Positions 1 through 8,422 are shown, counted from the first letter of the stretch. The stretch is 64,000 nt of DNA from JANSWY01 sp965243755 (GCA_965243755.1 CBDEVW010000003.1:992001-1056000), one strand, 5' to 3'. Notes: generated by a model not told the origin, from the sequence alone. Translations and numbers: made by a program.

Positions 1-1656
1 CAATGTATTATTTTGAGTAAATCCTTTGGAGAGGTCGAAACGGTAGCCATCAACCTTATACTTTTCGGTCCAGTAGGTCACTACCCGATCGACATAATCT
101 TTGGTGTACTGGCTTTCATGATTGAAGTCGTACCCTACATTGAAATCATGTTTTGGTGAAGTGTTAAACCACACATTACTTGAAGTAGGAGGCCCAAAAT
201 CACCACTTGCTTCCATGCGCACCAAAGGGCTTCTTCCAAAATGATGATTCAGCACCATATCAAGGATGATCGCCATTCCTCTTCCATGAGCTTTATCAAT
301 CAACTCCTTGAGTTTGTCCTCTGTACCGTAATACTTATCTGGTGCAAATTTGAATGATGGATTATAACCCCAGCTCAGGTTACCCTCAAACTCATTGATT
401 GGCATCAGTTCAATCGCATTGATGCCTAAAGAATCCAGGTAATCCAGCTTATCGATGACTGCCTGAAAGGTACGCTCTTCAGAGAAGTCTCTTACCAGCA
501 ATTCATATACCACAAGGTCTTCCCTGGCAGGTCTTTCGTAATCTGCATGTTGCCAATTGTAGTCTGTCTGGGCTGTCTGAAGAAACGAGGCTTCATGTTC
601 CGTTAATCCATGGGGATATTCTTTTAACCCCGGATACCTGTTTTCCGCAATGATTTCAGCATCATCATAAACAGAACTAACTTTTTCCGTATAGGGATCC
701 GCTATCACTATTTCTCCGTCTATTAAATATTGATAGATATATTCTGTTCCCGGTTCAAGGCCATCAATAGTAAGCCAGAATTGATCCCCATCCTTCTTCA
801 TCAGGTAATCCTGATCAAGCGACCAGTCATTGAAATCGCCGATCACAAAAACATTGTCTTTATTAGGAGCTGTTAATACGAGGGTAGCAGAGACGTCAGA
901 AATATAATTAGGTCCATCCACCATGTTCACAGGGACAGCTTCTTCCGTCACTACAGGTGGAGTTGTGTAGGTATGTTTGTAGGTAAGGGTTTCACTATTG
1001 AATTCGGCAATGAATTCAATAGTATGGACGTTTCCATCATCTATTACTGCATGTTTATAATCTAGTTTTCCCGTATTGGTATCAGTGAAGACAGACACAC
1101 CATCTACAGTGACCTCAATATCAGATAATTCAGACAGGTCTATATCAAGTGAAATGGTGTCATCAGTGTTGTAAAAGGCAAAGTTTTTTGTTGGATTGTT
1201 AACCCGTAACGCATAGCCATCAAAAATTTCAAAAACGTAATCCACTGACTGTCCGTTACTCCAGTCATTACCTTTGATCAGTACTCCTACGCGTTCAATT
1301 TCTTCTGCAGGTTTATTGGTGAAGTCAGTAAGAGTAAGTGATATTGAAAACAGCGTACGTCCGTTTTCAACAGACTTTGTAAATTTTGCTATATCGGTTG
1401 CAGATGGATCAGAGGATGCCGGGTTGACATTAGACGGTACATCTACATTGGTTAAATCTGGTAACCAAAGCCATAACCATGCCTCGCTGAGGGAGGATAA
1501 ACTAGTCCCTGTAACATCATAAGTGATGGTGATTTCTTCTTCCGGTGTGAAGAAAGTTGGATCAATTGAGGGTTGTATATCGACATTCTGACCAAAGCCG
1601 ATCAGCGGTAAAAAAGTGGTCAGTGAAAATATAAGGGTAAATAGCTTTTGTTTCAT
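1..1656 (-). CDS. Secreted GH13 alpha-amylase-family enzyme (3' end beyond window)
   Basis: The 552 residues present run off the left edge. The ATG at 1656 is followed by a Sec signal peptide (MKQKLFTLIFSLTTFLPL...). Next come about 230 residues of beta-rich Ig-like sequence, then an E-set/CBM48-like module around residues 262-345 (IGDFNDWSLDQ), and the GH13 barrel from about residue 380. GH13 conserved regions are visible: DMVLNHH at 466-472 (region I) and GYRFD at 537-541, where Asp541 would be the catalytic nucleophile. The acid/base Glu and the transition-state Asp lie beyond the window. It probably hydrolyses alpha-1,4 glucans outside the cytoplasm. It follows the SusE/F-like gene by 96 bases on the same strand, which supports starch use. 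I cannot see whether it ends in a T9SS sorting domain. The family is clear; exact specificity (amylase, neopullulanase) is not. Confidence 0.92.
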   Translation of the reverse strand, partial: MKQKLFTLIFSLTTFLPLIGFGQNVDIQPSIDPTFFTPEEEITITYDVTGTSLSSLSEAWLWLWLPDLTNVDVPSNVNPASSDPSATDIAKFTKSVENGRTLFSISLTLTDFTNKPAEEIERVGVLIKGNDWSNGQSVDYVFEIFDGYALRVNNPTKNFAFYNTDDTISLDIDLSELSDIEVTVDGVSVFTDTNTGKLDYKHAVIDDGNVHTIEFIAEFNSETLTYKHTYTTPPVVTEEAVPVNMVDGPNYISDVSATLVLTAPNKDNVFVIGDFNDWSLDQDYLMKKDGDQFWLTIDGLEPGTEYIYQYLIDGEIVIADPYTEKVSSVYDDAEIIAENRYPGLKEYPHGLTEHEASFLQTAQTDYNWQHADYERPAREDLVVYELLVRDFSEERTFQAVIDKLDYLDSLGINAIELMPINEFEGNLSWGYNPSFKFAPDKYYGTEDKLKELIDKAHGRGMAIILDMVLNHHFGRSPLVRMEASGDFGPPTSSNVWFNTSPKHDFNVGYDFNHESQYTKDYVDRVVTYWTEKYKVDGYRFDLSKGFTQNNTL

Positions 1657-1702
1657 TTCGTTCCCGATTAGCTGATCCTGTTTTAGTGAGTGATATGTAG
1701 TT

Positions 1703-1730
1703 AAAGGCTGCCAATTAATTGGCAGCCTTT
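1703..1730. repeat. Perfect 28-nt palindrome between susE-like gene and amylase
   Basis: Each half is 14 bases (AAAGGCTGCCAATT and its exact reverse complement), with no spacer. It sits in the 96-base gap between the two starch genes. On the minus strand it is not followed by a U-run, so it is not a standard terminator. It may be a partial terminator, an RNA processing or stability hairpin, or a protein-binding site. Confidence 0.8.
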
Positions 1731-1752
1731 AGTATAGTTGATAATTAATTCC

Positions 1753-3225
1753 TTAGTTTTTGGTGGTGGTGATAGAATAATTTTCACCATCAAAAGACAA
1801 CACTACAGTATAGTTTCCAGCTTCTGCAAAGGTGAAGTCTGATCCTCCGAATTCTACAGCATCAAAAGTTCCTCCAATGTTAAGCGCCCAGTCATCACCA
1901 GCTCTTAACTTCCAGACAGCTGTTGTAAAATCACCTGTTACAGAATAAGTTGTTACACCATCTACGAAACCATCAGCAGTCATGTCAATGTCCGCATCCC
2001 AGTTTCCTTGTGGAGAACCTTCACCGATGATTCCCCATCCTTTGGCTTCCATTGTGGCAGTCCAGGTTGTACCTTCATCAGCAGTCTTCACAATGATATA
2101 ATATTGTCCAGCTCCAGGGGAGTCGATATCAGATCCTCCACTTGTCAATGTTTGCTCTGATCCGTCGGCAGGAAGTACTCCTCCAATATTTACATCCCAT
2201 GCATCATTTGCTCTGAACTTGAATTTACCAGTTTCAGCAAAAGTTACTACAGCAATCCATGTGTGGACATTGTCAGCTCCTCCGGCATAGTACATGTTCT
2301 GATCGCTATCCCAGCCACCAGCTGTTGCATCACCAATTACTCCCCATTTGTAATCATCAGGATCGAAAGTAATTTCAGGAGCTGCTCCGGTTCTTTCCAA
2401 TGAGGCAGTAATGCTGTTTCCTGCTCCAGGTGTGTAAGTAACAGTTACTGTATAAGCACCATCTTCACCGTCAAATTCAAGGTTTGAACCTCCAGCTACT
2501 AAGGCTGAGATTGTACCACCAAAGTTGGTGAAGTAATTCAGGCAAGGCTCCACAGCTGAATCGCAATCTCCTTCTTCCAGGTTCATGCTCCAGTTACTGT
2601 TATATCTAAACTTATATTGATCCGGTCCTCTGAGTACAATTTCAGTTCCTTCAAATACCACTTCGTCAGCTGATGAAGATTTCAGTTCGATCGTAGTACC
2701 AGTTCCCCAGCCACCAGGCGTAGCAGCACCAATAATTTCAAAGTAATCTACAGGTGTTAAAATATATTGATTAGTAGAAATATCTACTGTTACATGGTAA
2801 AGTTGCTCTGGTTCGGGAACTGTAGCTGCAGCGCCACCCTCAGTGTAAGCACCTCTGTAAATAGTAATGTCATCGGGATCACCATTTTGCTCCTCAGCGT
2901 AAGCACCACCAAAAGTGGTAACCACTTCATCTACTACAGATGCAAAGGCAAACTGACCAGTTCCAAGGTAAACATAAGCCTCAAATAACCCAGGTCTTAC
3001 TTGTTTTCCAAAATCAGGAGCATTTACTTCCGCCTGTACCAGGCTAAAATTTGCAGTTGTGTCAGTAGATACAGCAGGACCTACTATATACAGTCCATCT
3101 GCAATCACGTCTCCAGGTTGGATAATGTCATCAATAGTTCCCGGCTCGTCATCACCGCATGCAACAAATAGTGTCATTGCTGCAAGGGATAGTAAAATCC
3201 CAAAGAGTTTAATCGTCTTATTCAT
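1753..3225 (-). CDS. SusE/SusF-type outer-membrane starch-binding lipoprotein
   Basis: A 490-residue lipoprotein. The signal sequence ends at Cys23, followed by an acidic stretch (CGDDEPG) that resembles the Bacteroidota lipoprotein export signal for surface display. After an N-terminal module there are three SusE/F-like domains, each opening with an (F/W)-x-I/V-I-G-x-(A/G)-(T/S)-x-G-(G/N)-W motif: FEIIGAATPGGW at 162, WGVIGDATAGGW at 294 and WGIIGEGSPQGNW at 397. Such domains bind alpha-glucans in Bacteroides SusE and SusF. It is the first gene on the minus strand next to the divergent LacI regulator. No SusC/SusD pair lies upstream, which is unusual. The role in starch capture is inferred from domains and context. 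Confidence 0.85.
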   Translation of the reverse strand: MNKTIKLFGILLSLAAMTLFVACGDDEPGTIDDIIQPGDVIADGLYIVGPAVSTDTTANFSLVQAEVNAPDFGKQVRPGLFEAYVYLGTGQFAFASVVDEVVTTFGGAYAEEQNGDPDDITIYRGAYTEGGAAATVPEPEQLYHVTVDISTNQYILTPVDYFEIIGAATPGGWGTGTTIELKSSSADEVVFEGTEIVLRGPDQYKFRYNSNWSMNLEEGDCDSAVEPCLNYFTNFGGTISALVAGGSNLEFDGEDGAYTVTVTYTPGAGNSITASLERTGAAPEITFDPDDYKWGVIGDATAGGWDSDQNMYYAGGADNVHTWIAVVTFAETGKFKFRANDAWDVNIGGVLPADGSEQTLTSGGSDIDSPGAGQYYIIVKTADEGTTWTATMEAKGWGIIGEGSPQGNWDADIDMTADGFVDGVTTYSVTGDFTTAVWKLRAGDDWALNIGGTFDAVEFGGSDFTFAEAGNYTVVLSFDGENYSITTTKN

Positions 3226-3850
3226 TGTTTTAAGCTTTACAAATTATTTTCACATTAATTAGAAGAACTTAATTGATCAATGGAATGACGATCGAGGAGC
3301 TTTCACCAGAATGGCTGCTGATTTACGATGCAGAAAGTTGCATGTAAATTGCTGTGCCAGATAGGTGAAAACACACAGCAATCTCATGCCTGATTTTCAA
3401 AAAAATTCTTCATTTTACTTACATTTGAAAATATGACTTTTCACATAATCTATATTGACTGTCTCTAAAAAGTCTTTGCTGAATATCCCGGAAATTAACT
3501 TCTTGTACTTAGTCCCGTTAACCAAAGAGATTCAGCTATAAATCAGTGTAAAAATCTATCTCTTTCCTGTGAAAGTAATAACAAAAGCCCCCATTTACCA
3601 AGTCCCAGAATGAATATTTCAAGGATAAATTTCAGCAAACGTTTGCGGTTACGTTTGCGTTGTGTAACTTTATTCTAACAATGATTTAATATTTTCAAAT
3701 TCGTCTCATTTTTGCGAAAATTGAACTTTTTTAAGAAATCATTATTTACCCAACATTTGCTTCAATCAGAAGCCGCAACTAATTTCTAAATACAGAAGTT
3801 TTGGTTGTGATTTATTTAGCTAAATTGTTCGACGATTCGGGTACCAAAAT
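3226..3850. other. 625-base divergent intergenic region of the starch locus
   Basis: No convincing ORF or RNA gene. It holds the LacI-type operator at 3635-3658. No perfect minus-strand TAnnTTTG element was found. The best minus-strand candidate has one mismatch and lies inside the operator, which would give the susE-like mRNA a leader of about 400 bases. The rest is AT-rich and I see no other structure. Confidence 0.6.
3635..3658. promoter_or_regulatory. LacI-family operator, possibly overlapping the lacI -7 element
   Basis: GCAAACGTTTGC at 3635-3646 is a perfect 12-base palindrome with the central CG typical of LacI/GalR operators. A second right half-site (ACGTTTGC) follows at 3651-3658, 12 bp centre to centre. 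The plus-strand 8-mer TACGTTTG at 3650-3657 fits the Bacteroidota -7 consensus TAnnTTTG, so a bound repressor could block lacI transcription as well. It is the obvious target of the regulator starting at 3851. Confidence 0.75.
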
Positions 3851-4879
3851 ATGAGAAGTAACCAGGTAACAATAAAGGACATTGCGCGATTGTTGAAAGT
3901 CGCTCCATCTACAGTTTCCAGAGCCTTGAAGGACCATCCTGATATTAGTCAGGAAACTAAAGATGCTGTGAAGCAGTTGGCAGAGAAACTGAACTACCAG
4001 CCCAATGCTGTCGCACTTAGTTTAAGACAAAGTAAAACCAAAAGTATCGGTGTTGTGGTGCCGGAAATTGTTCACTTCTACTTTTCCACGGTAATCAGCG
4101 GCATAGAGGAAGTTGCCCATGACATGGGTTACCAGGTATTGATCTCACAATCCAATGAATTATTTGAAAGAGAGAAAGACAATTGCAAAACGCTTTTTGA
4201 TAGTAGAGTAGATGGTTTTTTAATCTGTGTTTCGAAATATACAACCAATTACGACCACATTCATGCGCTCATGGACAAAGGGTTCCCGGTAGTGCTTTTC
4301 GACAGGCCCATTGAAAACATGGACTGTTCTTCAGTCAATGTTGATGATGTAAAAGGAGGTTATATCGCTACCAAGCACCTGATCGATCAGGGTTGCAAAA
4401 GAGTTGCTCACATCTCCGGGCTCAGTAACATGAGCAACATCCACGCGCGACATGAAGGCTATAAAAAAGCTATGAGTGACCATGGCATGGATACTGACGG
4501 GTTAATATTAGAGGTAGACTATCCCGTAAATACTGCGGAAAAAAGAGATGCACTTGTCAATCTCCTTACCAAAACCAAACCTGACGGGGTATTTGTCCAC
4601 AATGACATGATCGCAGTGGAGTTACTTCAAATTGCCAAAGAGCTGAATGTCGATGTTCCCTCACAGGTGAAAGTTGTAGGCTTCAGCAACTGGTTCTTCA
4701 CCGAATACACCACCCCTTCTCTTTCCACTATCGAGCAAAAGGGATTTCAAATAGGTAAACATGCGGCCCAACTTCTGCTGGAAGAAATAAAAGAGAATGA
4801 AAAGGAGGATGGTTTCATAGAACCAAAACACATTAACCTTGATCCGGAATTGGTGGTGCGTGCTTCTTCTTCGTGCTAA
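3851..4879 (+). CDS. LacI-family transcriptional regulator
   Basis: 342 residues. An N-terminal LacI helix-turn-helix (TIKDIARLLKVAPSTVSRAL, residues about 8-27) and hinge helix (NAVALSLRQ, about 56-64) are followed by a periplasmic-binding-protein-like effector domain starting at SIGVVVPEI. It is divergent from the SusE-like and amylase genes, and a LacI-type operator lies in the shared intergenic region. It therefore most likely controls the starch locus, and possibly itself, in response to a maltodextrin-derived ligand. The ligand is an inference from context. Confidence 0.93.
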   Translation: MRSNQVTIKDIARLLKVAPSTVSRALKDHPDISQETKDAVKQLAEKLNYQPNAVALSLRQSKTKSIGVVVPEIVHFYFSTVISGIEEVAHDMGYQVLISQSNELFEREKDNCKTLFDSRVDGFLICVSKYTTNYDHIHALMDKGFPVVLFDRPIENMDCSSVNVDDVKGGYIATKHLIDQGCKRVAHISGLSNMSNIHARHEGYKKAMSDHGMDTDGLILEVDYPVNTAEKRDALVNLLTKTKPDGVFVHNDMIAVELLQIAKELNVDVPSQVKVVGFSNWFFTEYTTPSLSTIEQKGFQIGKHAAQLLLEEIKENEKEDGFIEPKHINLDPELVVRASSSC

Positions 4880-4945
4880 GGGTTCACTTCTTATTCTTGC
4901 AATCTATCTGACATTAACAATTACAATACTTTCATAATTGGAATT

Positions 4946-4953
4946 TAATTTTG
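4946..4953 (+). promoter_or_regulatory. -7 promoter element of the arsenosugar operon
   Basis: TAATTTTG matches TAnnTTTG and ends 45 bases before the first ATG of the operon. No good -33 TTG at the expected distance was found. No ArsR-type regulator gene is adjacent, so arsenic-responsive control is not evident. Confidence 0.45.
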
Positions 4954-4998
4954 ATTGTTGTAGTTAACAGATACTTAATAATCACATAGTCATTATAT

Positions 4999-5334
4999 AT
5001 GCAAAAGACCTACTATGATCCGGCGGATCTAAAAAAATTTGGTAAGATCAGTGAATTTGAACCTAAACTGGCAGAAAAATTCTTTGACTGGTATGGGGAA
5101 ACTTTCAAAGACGGAGCACTAACTGCACGAGAAAAGTCTTTGATCGCTTTGGCGGTTTCGCATGCTGTACAATGTCCCTATTGTATTGATGCTTATACAG
5201 AAGACTCGTTGGCCAAAGGAAGTACTGAAGCTCAAATGATGGAGGCTGTACATGTTTCAGCTGCCATTCGGGGAGGTGCCTCTCTGGTGCATGGTGTGCA
5301 AATGATGAATAAGGCCAAAAAACTATCCATGTAA
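4999..5334 (+). CDS. AhpD/carboxymuconolactone-decarboxylase-like protein of the arsenosugar operon
   Basis: 111 residues with the CMD/AhpD helical fold signature and a CPYC redox pair at Cys59/Cys62. True AhpD proteins carry a His shortly after the second Cys (CxxCxxxH). Here the stretch is CPYCIDAYT, so that His is absent. It is the first gene of a same-strand run with arsS (35-base gap), the phosphorylase and arsM. Homologues with this neighbourhood are known as peroxidase-like proteins associated with arsenosugar biosynthesis. The actual reaction is unknown. Reductant supply for arsenicals or thiol-arsenic handling are possibilities, not conclusions. Confidence 0.85.
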   Translation: MQKTYYDPADLKKFGKISEFEPKLAEKFFDWYGETFKDGALTAREKSLIALAVSHAVQCPYCIDAYTEDSLAKGSTEAQMMEAVHVSAAIRGGASLVHGVQMMNKAKKLSM

Positions 5335-5369
5335 TCAATGGGTAACCAGTAGTACAGAACAACCTTAAT

Positions 5370-6425
5370 ATGATAAAATCTTTAAAAGCGAGGAAGCATG
5401 ACCTTTCAAGCACCGAAAAACAGTTGGAAGTGCTCAATGGAGAATTGTTTGAAAGTGGTGAGCTGCCTACTTTTCAATCCCGGATAAATGATTTTGGCTG
5501 GTCCTCTCTAAAGCCAACAGGAATCGAAATTTTCCAGGTGAATGTAGGCTACATGTGTAATCAGGTTTGCAAGCATTGCCACGTTGATGCAGGTCCGGAC
5601 CGAAAGGAAATCATGACCAGGGAAACCATGGACCAATGCCTGGATGTTATGAGGAATACCAGCATCAAAACCCTGGATTTAACGGGTGGTGCCCCTGAAA
5701 TGAATCCTGATTTCAGGTATTTTGTGGAAGAAGCGAACAAAGCGGGTGTGGAAGAAATCATTGTAAGATCAAATCTCACCATCATTCTGGCTAACCCTAA
5801 ATACCATGACTTGCCTCAGTTTTTCAAAGCTAATAATGTACGGGTTGTCTCTTCACTTCCCTTCTATAATGCAGATAAAACAGACCGTCAAAGAGGGGAA
5901 GGGGTTTTCCATAAGTCCATTGAAGCATTGAAAATGCTTAATGAGGTAGGCTATGGCAAAAAGGATTCAGGCCTAATGCTCGATCTGGTCTATAACCCCA
6001 GCGGCGCATTTCTTCCGGCAGATCAACAAATGCTGGAAAGGGATTTCAAAAAAGAGTTGAAAGAGCACTATGACATTGAATTTAATAGTTTGTTTACCAT
6101 TACCAATTTACCAATTAGCCGCTTTCTGGATTACCTGGTAGCCTCGGATAACTATGAAGAGTACATGGACAAGCTGGTGGAAGCTTTCAACCCGATGGCT
6201 GTTGAAGGTGTAATGTGCAGAAATACCATTTCGATCGATTATCAGGGGTATATGTATGATTGTGATTTCAATCAAATGCTTAATTTGCGCATTGATCCGA
6301 AGGCCGGCAAACATATTACTGATTTTGACCTTGACGCACTGGCCAACAGAGAGATTGTGATTAATCAGCACTGTTTCGGATGTACTGCCGGTGCAGGTTC
6401 GAGTTGTCAGGGTACAACTGTTTAA
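5370..6425 (+). CDS. arsS: Arsenosugar biosynthesis radical SAM protein ArsS
   Basis: 351 residues. The radical SAM cluster motif is CNQVCKHC, with Cys63, Cys67 and Cys70 (CxxxCxxC), followed by a GGAPE SAM-binding motif. The C-terminal Cys-rich domain has Cys283, Cys298, Cys335, Cys338 and Cys346, ending TAGAGSSCQGTTV. Some family members are reported to have selenocysteine in this tail; here the codon encodes Cys. In the known pathway ArsS transfers the 5'-deoxyadenosyl group of SAM to dimethylarsenite. The direct neighbours (arsM and a nucleoside phosphorylase) fit this. The start at 5370 keeps the conserved N-terminal region ahead of the cluster motif. Confidence 0.92.
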   Translation: MIKSLKARKHDLSSTEKQLEVLNGELFESGELPTFQSRINDFGWSSLKPTGIEIFQVNVGYMCNQVCKHCHVDAGPDRKEIMTRETMDQCLDVMRNTSIKTLDLTGGAPEMNPDFRYFVEEANKAGVEEIIVRSNLTIILANPKYHDLPQFFKANNVRVVSSLPFYNADKTDRQRGEGVFHKSIEALKMLNEVGYGKKDSGLMLDLVYNPSGAFLPADQQMLERDFKKELKEHYDIEFNSLFTITNLPISRFLDYLVASDNYEEYMDKLVEAFNPMAVEGVMCRNTISIDYQGYMYDCDFNQMLNLRIDPKAGKHITDFDLDALANREIVINQHCFGCTAGAGSSCQGTTV

Positions 6426-6429
6426 TTTT

Positions 6430-7239
6430 ATGTTACAAGAAGTAAAAGAAACTACCGCGTTTTTAAAAGAAAAAGGAATAAACCCGGAAATAGGCATTAT
6501 TCTGGGCACTGGATTAGGTGGCATGGTGGATGAAATCAATGTGCATGTGAGCATTGATTATAATGACATACCTAATTTCCCGCTTGCTACGGTAGAATTT
6601 CATCAGGGCAAACTGATTTATGGTGAACTGGAAGGAAAAATGGTATTAGCCATGCAAGGCAGGTTTCATTATTATGAAGGTTATACCATGCAACAGGTAA
6701 CATTCCCAGTCAGGGTCATGAAATTCCTGGGCATAAGCCAATTGTTAATCAGTAATGCTGCAGGTGGTATGAACCTCGACTGGAACAAAGGCGACCTGAT
6801 GCTCACCACAGATCACATTAACCTGCAGCCGGATAACCCCCTGAGAGGCGTTAACATTCCTGAGTTTGGGTCAATATTTACGGACCTGAGTGCTCCATAT
6901 GACCCGGTATTGAATGATAAATTACGAAAACTGGCCGGTGACCTCAATATCGTATTGCGAGAGGGAGTATATGTAGCTGTAGCCGGACCAAACCTTGAAA
7001 CCAAAGCGGAGTATCGGTTTCTCAGAAATGCAGGAGCTGATGTGGTTGGGATGTCTACGGTACCTGAAGTGATCGTAGCAAACCAAATGGAATTACCCTG
7101 TTGCGCTGTTTCGGTGGTCACCGATGAATGTGATCCCGACAACCTGCACCCTGTTGATATTGAGGACATTATCAACACCGCCAAGAAAGCTGAGAAGGAC
7201 CTCATCAGATTATACAAAGCACTGATAAAAGAATTGTAA
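6430..7239 (+). CDS. Purine nucleoside phosphorylase in the arsenosugar operon
   Basis: 269 residues of the trimeric PNP/MTA-phosphorylase family: phosphate-binding GTGLGG (26-31), QGRFHYYEGY, SNAAGGMN, AGPNLET (Glu190) and GMSTVPEVIVA. A longer reading frame begins at 6391 inside arsS, but the ATG at 6430 gives the normal N-terminus and lies 4 bases after the arsS stop. The stop codon shares one base with the arsM start (TAATG). The base-specificity position, Asn243 in human PNP (SLITN), is Asp232 here (SVVTD), as in MTA phosphorylase (ATD). This suggests 6-aminopurine substrates, for example release of adenine from 5'-deoxy-5'-dimethylarsinoyl-adenosine. Family is certain; the arsenical substrate is inferred. 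Confidence 0.88.
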   Translation: MLQEVKETTAFLKEKGINPEIGIILGTGLGGMVDEINVHVSIDYNDIPNFPLATVEFHQGKLIYGELEGKMVLAMQGRFHYYEGYTMQQVTFPVRVMKFLGISQLLISNAAGGMNLDWNKGDLMLTTDHINLQPDNPLRGVNIPEFGSIFTDLSAPYDPVLNDKLRKLAGDLNIVLREGVYVAVAGPNLETKAEYRFLRNAGADVVGMSTVPEVIVANQMELPCCAVSVVTDECDPDNLHPVDIEDIINTAKKAEKDLIRLYKALIKEL

Positions 7240-8210
7240 TGGAAAATTATTTAGCAACCACCCACGATGTATATAAAGAAGCCGCAGAAAACCCACAGGT
7301 AGGTTTATGCTGTACTACTACACCGGTTTGGCAACTTCCTGGATTGGATATCCCCAAAAAGATGCAGGAAATGAATTATGGCTGTGGCAGCACCGTTCAT
7401 CCCAGGGATCTGGTCAACGACCCTACCATTCTGTATGTTGGTGTTGGTGGAGGCATGGAATTATTACAATTTTCATATTTCAGCAGAAAAAAAGGTGGTG
7501 TCATTGGCCTGGACGTGGTAGATGAAATGCTGGAGGCCTCACGAAAGAACTTTATTGCTGCTGAGGAGCTTAATCCATGGTTTAAATCAGCGTACATTGA
7601 TTTAAGAAAGGGTGATGCCCTTAACCTTCCTATTGCAGATGAAACTATTGACGTAGCGGCACAGAATTGCCTGTTTAACATTTTCACAAAATCCGACCTG
7701 AAAAAAGCTTTACAGGAAATGTATCGGGTCCTTAAGCCACATGGCAGGCTGGTCCTGTCCGATCCTGTCACGGAAGATACTATGCCTGAAAACCTAAAAA
7801 ATGATGAAAAACTCAGGGCCTTATGTCTCAGTGGTTCATTACCGTTACAGGAATACCTCGACATGATCACTGCGGTTGGATTTGGAACAGTTGAAATCAG
7901 GGCTAAGCGTCCATACAGAATCCTGGACCCGCAACACTATGATACAGACCACTTGATATTTATCGAAAGTGTTGAGGTATGTGCCATAAAGGATCCAATG
8001 CCAGAAGATGGTCCTTGTGTGTTCACTGGTAAAACGGCCATCTATTTTGGGTCAGAAGAATACTTTGATGATCAGAAAGGTCATGTGTTATTGCCCAATC
8101 AACCCCTATCGGTTTGTGATAAGACCGCTGGAGCCCTGGCCAACCTGAAACGAAAAGACATTTTCATTTCTGATTCCACCTGGTTTTATGATGGCGGTGG
8201 CTGTTGCTAG
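7239..8210 (+). CDS. arsM: Arsenite S-adenosylmethionine methyltransferase ArsM
   Basis: 323 residues. A class I SAM-methyltransferase core (LYVGVGGGMELLQ near 65-77, acidic LDVVDEM near 91) carries the arsenic-binding cysteines: Cys49 (NYGCG), Cys144 (QNCLFNI) and Cys196 (LCLSG). Their spacing of 95 and 52 is close to that of characterised ArsM enzymes. There is a CC pair at 24-25 and a C-terminal GGGCC, both common in ArsM. The extra C-terminal domain of about 100 residues is typical of the longer arsenosugar-type ArsM. It would methylate As(III) to mono- and dimethylarsenite, the substrate of ArsS. It is last in the operon, and no terminator hairpin is visible after it. Confidence 0.92.
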   Translation: MENYLATTHDVYKEAAENPQVGLCCTTTPVWQLPGLDIPKKMQEMNYGCGSTVHPRDLVNDPTILYVGVGGGMELLQFSYFSRKKGGVIGLDVVDEMLEASRKNFIAAEELNPWFKSAYIDLRKGDALNLPIADETIDVAAQNCLFNIFTKSDLKKALQEMYRVLKPHGRLVLSDPVTEDTMPENLKNDEKLRALCLSGSLPLQEYLDMITAVGFGTVEIRAKRPYRILDPQHYDTDHLIFIESVEVCAIKDPMPEDGPCVFTGKTAIYFGSEEYFDDQKGHVLLPNQPLSVCDKTAGALANLKRKDIFISDSTWFYDGGGCC

Positions 8211-8422
8211 CTGTTAATTCATGTGTATATAATTTTGATTTTAACTGTCACAAGGAATGTTCTGGAACGTTTTGAACCAAATATGGTCATTTGCGCTTCA
8301 TATATTCATACTCGGTTGGTATAACACTTCCTTTATGAACATTTCATGGAATGATATTCCCAATTCGTCGAAGAGTTGCCCGTTATTTACCAATTAAGCC
8401 TGATAATCAGTAACTTAATTAA

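Noticed and set aside
1274..1522. 82-codon plus-strand frame opposite the amylase gene
   Set aside because: It is antisense to a clear GH13 coding region with no independent signal.
6391..6429. N-terminal extension of the phosphorylase frame inside arsS
   Set aside because: The extension has no family character, and the ATG at 6430 gives the standard N-terminus.
6108..6554. 148-codon minus-strand frame opposite arsS and the phosphorylase
   Set aside because: It spans two real genes on the other strand and has no domain signature.
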